Source: Exiguobacterium alkaliphilum 12/1 (GTDB lineage: Bacteria > Bacillota > Bacilli > Exiguobacteriales > Exiguobacteriaceae). From it: a stretch of 64,000 nucleotides of DNA. The stretch is taken from positions 1-64,000 of the forward strand of contig NZ_JJMW01000064.1 of the NCBI RefSeq assembly GCF_000714435.1, in the 5' to 3' direction. Every line of letters begins with the position of its first letter. The first letter of the stretch is position 1. Both the position numbers and the translations under genes were made by a program. Of this stretch, positions 58,469 through 64,000 are shown in pieces. Below the pieces are notes generated by a model that had not been told where the DNA came from, searched no databases, and saw nothing but the letters and a program-made list of their open reading frames with translations.

Positions 58469-58491
58469 ACGTCGCTAGACGTCTTTTTTTT
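58469..58491 (+). terminator. Terminator behind 6S RNA
   Basis: ACGTC-GCTA-GACGT followed by C and eight T residues, between the 6S RNA and tcdA. Confidence 0.7.
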
Positions 58492-58547
58492 GTTTGTAAT
58501 TCCGAGTAAAATAGTGTGAGAAAATAGAATTAATTTGGAGGAAGAGT

Positions 58548-59315
58548 ATGTTACACCAGTTTTCACGAAATGAATTGGCCATCGGGCAAGAAGGTTTAGA
58601 CACATTAAAAGGAAAGACGGTCGCCATCCTCGGCATCGGCGGTGTCGGCTCGTTCGCAGCCGAAGCACTCGCCCGGAGCGGCGTCGGTCGTATCGTGCTC
58701 GTCGATAAGGACGACATCGACATCACGAACGTCAACCGTCAAATCCACGCGCTCCTCTCGACGGTCGGACAACCGAAAGTCGAAGCGATGGGGACACGAC
58801 TCCTCGACATCAATCCCGAGCTTGAGCTCGTCAAACTAAAGATGTTCTATACTGAAGAGACGTTCGAAGAGTTCTTCGCACAAGACCTCGATTTCGTCAT
58901 CGATGCATCGGACACAATCATCTATAAGATTCACTTGATCGTCGAATGTAAACGCCGCGGCATCCCGGTCATCTCAAGTATGGGCATGGCCAACAAGATG
59001 GACCCGACGCGAATCAAGGTCGTCGACATTAAAGACACGACGTACGACCCGATCGCGAAGATGGTCCGGACCCGTCTCCGGAAAGAACGAATCCATAAAG
59101 GCGTGCCGGTCGTCTTTTCGGACGAGTCGCCGATTGTCACGCGGGAAGACGTGAACGAAGTCGTCGGGAAGAAGGACGCGCCGATTCGTAAGGCGAAGAT
59201 GCCACCGAGCTCGAACGCGTTCGTGCCATCGGTCGCAGGGCTCGTCGCAGCCGGTTATGTTATCAATGAAATGCTCGAGACAGCGGGTGTCGAGATCAAC
59301 CGCATCCAGAAATAA
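58548..59315 (+). CDS. tcdA: tRNA threonylcarbamoyladenosine dehydratase TcdA
   Basis: 255 residues of the E1-like (ThiF/MoeB) type. The ATP motif is GIGGVGSFAAEALARSGVG at 29-47, followed by VNRQIHALLSTVGQPKVEAM and DFVIDASDTIIYKIHLI. It lacks the catalytic Cys pairs of true zinc E1 enzymes and fits YrvM/TcdA, which closes t6A-37 of tRNA to cyclic t6A. ATG 58548 follows GGAGGAAGAG. Its place after aspS and before rarA matches Bacillus. Confidence 0.94.
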   Translation: MLHQFSRNELAIGQEGLDTLKGKTVAILGIGGVGSFAAEALARSGVGRIVLVDKDDIDITNVNRQIHALLSTVGQPKVEAMGTRLLDINPELELVKLKMFYTEETFEEFFAQDLDFVIDASDTIIYKIHLIVECKRRGIPVISSMGMANKMDPTRIKVVDIKDTTYDPIAKMVRTRLRKERIHKGVPVVFSDESPIVTREDVNEVVGKKDAPIRKAKMPPSSNAFVPSVAGLVAAGYVINEMLETAGVEINRIQK

Positions 59316-59353
59316 AAAAACGGCGCCGGCTCAGATGAGTCAGCGTCGTTTTT
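59312..59353. terminator. Imperfect bidirectional terminator between tcdA and rarA
   Basis: AACGGCGCCGGCTC-AGAT-GAGTCAGCGTCGTT flanked by A and T runs. It has some mismatches and overlaps the rarA stop. Confidence 0.65.
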
Positions 59354-60647
59354 CCCAATAGTCGAGCCGCTTTTGCACTTGCTGTTCGAAGCCGCGGGGT
59401 GTCGGCGTATAATATTTCGGACGTTTCCGGGCCAAGTTTTCGGGCCAGTAGTTTTGTGGCACGTAGCCGTCCTTCTCGTCATGCGGATATTTATAGCCGG
59501 CACCGTTCCCGAGTTCACGGGCCCCGGGGCTGTGCGCGTCCCGTAAGTGAACGGGGACTGGCCCGCCTTCAATCGTCCGCACGTGATGGAGCGCCTTGTC
59601 GATCGCGGTGATGACGGCGTTCGACTTCGGTGCCGTCGCCAAGTAGAGGACGGCCTCGGCGATTGGGATCCGTGCTTCCGGGAAGCCGACATACTCGCTC
59701 GCCCGGGCGGCCGCATCGACGATCAACAACGCGTTCGGGTCGCTCATGCCAATGTCTTCGGCCGCATGGACGTAGAGGCGCCGTAAAATGAAGCGCGGTG
59801 ACTCACCGGCCTCGATCATGACGGCGAGCCAATAGAGGGCGGCGTCCGGGTCGGAGCCGCGAATCGATTTGATGAATGCCGAGATGACGTCATAATGGCG
59901 GTCGCCCGTCTTATCGTATTTGATCGCTTTTTGTTGCACCGACTCTTCGGCGACGTCGAGCGTGATGTGAATCACCCCATCGACCTCGGGTGTCGTCAAG
60001 ACGGCGAGTTCGAGCCCGTTCAAGAGGACACGGTAGTCACCGTCCGCCATTTTGATATAATGGTCAACAGCCGCATCGTCCATCTTGACCGTATAGTTGC
60101 CAAACCCTCGCTTGTCGACGAGCGCACGTTCGAGGACGACGCGCAGTTCGTCTGGTCCGGGCGGTTCGAGCCGAAACACCGTCGCGCGGGAAAGTAACGC
60201 CGCGTTCACTTCAAAACTCGGGTTTTCGGTCGTCGCTCCGATCAAGACGAGCTTCCCGGCCTCAAGTGCCGGGAGCAGGGCGTCTTGTTGCAACTTGTTG
60301 AATCGATGAATTTCGTCGAGGAAGAGGATCGTCCGTTCATTCTCAAAGTCAAAGCGCGATTCGGCTTCACGGATGACACTTCTCAGTTCATCGAGTTTCG
60401 CAGTGACGGCGTTCAATTGGACGAACGTCGCTTTCGTATAGTTCGAGATGACACGGGCGAGCGTCGTCTTGCCGGTGCCCGGTGGTCCATAGAGGATAAT
60501 CGTGCCGAGCCGGTCGGCCTCGATGGCGCGACGTAGCAACTTGCCTTCGCCGATGATGTGCCGCTGACCGATGACTTCGTCTAACGTTTCGGGGCGCATC
60601 CGATTGGCGAGCGGGCCGCTATTGGATTGCTGGAATAAATCACTCAT
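59340..60647 (-). CDS. rarA: Replication-associated recombination ATPase RarA
   Basis: 435 residues from ATG 60647, behind AAAGGAAAG; the longer frame to 60839 covers cymR and is not homologous. AAA+ motifs: Walker [10 protein letters not shown] at 54-62, Walker [11 protein letters not shown] near 112, and sensor 1 [13 protein letters not shown] near 135. The C-terminal MgsA-type tetramerisation region has [19 protein letters not shown]. RarA/MgsA acts at stalled forks with SSB. A probable LexA box covers its promoter. It is divergent from cymR. Confidence 0.96.
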   Translation of the reverse strand: MSDLFQQSNSGPLANRMRPETLDEVIGQRHIIGEGKLLRRAIEADRLGTIILYGPPGTGKTTLARVISNYTKATFVQLNAVTAKLDELRSVIREAESRFDFENERTILFLDEIHRFNKLQQDALLPALEAGKLVLIGATTENPSFEVNAALLSRATVFRLEPPGPDELRVVLERALVDKRGFGNYTVKMDDAAVDHYIKMADGDYRVLLNGLELAVLTTPEVDGVIHITLDVAEESVQQKAIKYDKTGDRHYDVISAFIKSIRGSDPDAALYWLAVMIEAGESPRFILRRLYVHAAEDIGMSDPNALLIVDAAARASEYVGFPEARIPIAEAVLYLATAPKSNAVITAIDKALHHVRTIEGGPVPVHLRDAHSPGARELGNGAGYKYPHDEKDGYVPQNYWPENLARKRPKYYTPTPRGFEQQVQKRLDYWEKRR

Positions 60648-60662
60648 ACGCACACTTTCCTT

Positions 60663-60691
60663 TCGACAAACGTTTGTTCGAACAGTATAAC
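60663..60691. promoter_or_regulatory. Divergent rarA/cymR promoter with probable LexA box
   Basis: Plus strand: TCGACA (60663-60668), 17 bp, TATAAC (60686-60691) for cymR. Minus strand: TATACT (60689-60684) for rarA. Between them the minus strand reads CGAACAAACGTTTG (60680-60667), matching 13 of 14 positions of the Bacillus SOS box CGAAC-RNRY-GTTYC. The site would cover the rarA start and lie in the cymR spacer. Confidence 0.6.
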
Positions 60692-60707
60692 AGAAGGAGA
60701 CATGAAG

Positions 60708-61115
60708 ATGAAAATATCTACAAAAGGTCGCTACGGGTTGACGATTATGATTGCGCTCGCCCGTGAGACTGACAATAAACCGCTCAGTTTGAAGAAGATC
60801 GCAGCCCGCCACGAGCTGCCCGAGCATTATTTGGAGCAATTGATTGGACCGCTCCGTAACGGCGGACTCGTCAAGAGCGTGCGCGGCGCTTATGGCGGCT
60901 ACCAGCTCGTCAAGCCGGCAGAAGAGATCACGGCCGGTGAGATTATCCGTTTGCTCGAAGGACCGCTCACAATCGTCGAAGACTCAGAAGCGGACGATGC
61001 CGTCAAACGCAAACTGTGGGATAAAATCAAAGTGGCGATTGAGACCGTTCTCGACGAGACGACGCTCGCCGATCTGGCCGAAGAAGACACGAACGGCTAC
61101 ATGTTTTACATTTAA
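60708..61115 (+). CDS. cymR: Rrf2-family cysteine metabolism repressor CymR
   Basis: 135 residues from ATG 60708, 8 nt behind AGAAGGAGA; ATG 60702 is too close. The whole length is close to Bacillus CymR: KISTKGRYGLTIM at the start, EHYLEQLIGPLRNGGLVKSVRGAYGGYQL in the winged helix, and a final NGYMFYI. It has no cysteine at all, so it cannot bind an Fe-S cluster like IscR and lacks the redox Cys described in Staphylococcus. In Bacillus it acts with CysK to repress sulfur genes. It precedes iscS by 16 nt. Confidence 0.95.
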   Translation: MKISTKGRYGLTIMIALARETDNKPLSLKKIAARHELPEHYLEQLIGPLRNGGLVKSVRGAYGGYQLVKPAEEITAGEIIRLLEGPLTIVEDSEADDAVKRKLWDKIKVAIETVLDETTLADLAEEDTNGYMFYI

Positions 61116-61131
61116 GGACGAGGTGAAAAAA

Positions 61132-63389
<2,258 letters not shown>

Positions 63390-63399
63390 GGTGATGACG

Positions 63400-64000
63400 A
63401 TGAACGCAAACGAATTAGGCATCCAAGCGATGCAGCAAGGCGAGTTTGAACAAGCGGCGAAGCAGTTCAACGCTGCGATTGAAGCCGCCCCCGCGGACCC
63501 GACCGGTTACGTCAACATGGGGACGCTCCTTCAAGCGATCGGGGACCACGAGCGGGCCGTCGTCTTTTACGACAAGGCGCTCGAACTCGACAACGCGTTC
63601 GGCGCGGCCCACTACGCGAAAGGCGCACTCGCCTATGAGCTCGAGCAGCTCGACTTGGCCGAGTCGTCACTTCGCCAGGCGCTCCTTGCCGGGATGAACG
63701 ACGCGGACCTGCACTTCATGCTCGGTTTGACGTACAAGGCGATGGGCGACTTCGTCCGCGCCTTGCCACGTCTGAAGGAAGCGCAAGCACAGTCGCCAGA
63801 AGACGTCGAGATTTCGTTCCAGTACGGGCTCGCGCTCGCACAGAACGAACAGCTCGATTTGGCCGTCGAGGCGCTCGAGCACACGCTCGACCTCGACGCG
63901 AGCCACACGGACGCGCGCTACAACTTGGCAATCGCCTATGCGTTCCTCGGTGAACAAGACAAGACGTACGCCGAGCTCGAACGTGTGCTCGAATTGCAAC
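63400..64000 (+). CDS. TPR-repeat protein, 3' end cut by the window
   Basis: 200 residues are visible, running off the window. It begins MNANELGIQAMQQGEFEQAA, and about six tetratricopeptide repeats follow with the usual pattern, for example GYVNMGTLLQAIGDHERAVV and FYDKALELDNAFGAA. It matches YrrB, which follows mnmA in Bacillus and whose role is unknown. ATG 63400 lies behind GAGGTGATG; ATG 63394 is an alternative. Adjacent, 11 nt after mnmA, so probably the same transcript. Confidence 0.85.
   Translation, partial: MNANELGIQAMQQGEFEQAAKQFNAAIEAAPADPTGYVNMGTLLQAIGDHERAVVFYDKALELDNAFGAAHYAKGALAYELEQLDLAESSLRQALLAGMNDADLHFMLGLTYKAMGDFVRALPRLKEAQAQSPEDVEISFQYGLALAQNEQLDLAVEALEHTLDLDASHTDARYNLAIAYAFLGEQDKTYAELERVLELQ

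Noticed and set aside
58316..58519. 67-codon frame in the photolyase-tcdA gap
   Set aside because: It lies inside the 6S RNA and its terminator, and shows no protein features.

Overview
The window reads as a chromosome segment of a Gram-positive, Bacillus-like bacterium that does not make spores, most likely Exiguobacterium or a close relative. The grounds are strong Shine-Dalgarno sites, a codon third position rich in G and C, a T-box, a Firmicutes-type L21 leader and a cleavable L27 extension. From maf to the final TPR gene the order follows the Bacillus subtilis order (maf-radC-mreBCD-minCD ... rplU-prp-rpmA-spo0B-obg ... niaR-nifS-nadBCA ... ruvAB-queA-tgt-yajC ... secDF ... recJ-apt-relA-dtd-hisS-aspS ... 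tcdA-rarA-cymR-iscS-mnmA-yrrB), but the sporulation genes that interrupt that order in Bacillus are absent. The genus is inferred from gene content, not from a search.

Region 1 (1-12.0 kb) is a complete type IV pilus locus. Three minor pilins of the I/J/K type lie on the minus strand. A long plus-strand operon encodes a VanW-like membrane protein, a small membrane protein, PilB, PilT, PilC, a major pilin, prepilin peptidase, a PilM-PilN fusion and PilO. Region 2 (12.1-24.6 kb) holds housekeeping, cell-shape and division genes: maf, radC, mreBCD, minCD, RNase G, the L21-Prp-L27 operon, a shortened Spo0B-like protein, obg and a CNNM/CorC-type transporter. Region 3 (24.6-31.3 kb) holds a NIPSNAP-NUDIX fusion, a DedA protein and the NAD synthesis module, with niaR-nifS divergent from nadBCA.

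Region 4 (31.3-44.9 kb) carries ruvAB-queA-tgt-yajC, a flavoprotein whose promoter holds a perfect 15-bp palindrome, a chemotaxis receptor, a ZIP metal transporter, separate secD and secF, recJ and apt. Region 5 (45-51.1 kb) is relA-dtd, then a T-box leader controlling hisS-aspS. Region 6 (51.2-58.2 kb) is the most accessory-like part: a lipoprotein, an A-type Fe-S-like protein, an ABC exporter, a zinc-free-looking MDR dehydrogenase, a YczE-like membrane protein, a previously untracked 38-residue protein and a DASH-type photolyase/cryptochrome. Region 7 (58.2-64 kb) has a 6S RNA, tcdA, and divergent rarA/cymR sharing a promoter with a probable LexA box, then iscS-mnmA and a TPR gene cut by the window end.

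No transposon, phage, CRISPR array, rRNA or tRNA gene was seen. The most interesting items are the pilus locus (K-like tip pilin with beta-repeat body, AT-rich pilin patch, PilM-PilN fusion), the Spo0B-like protein in a spore-gene-free region, the operator-like palindromes at the flavoprotein and ZIP promoters, the overlapping GAC/CAC specifier of the T-box, and the probable SOS box between rarA and cymR.
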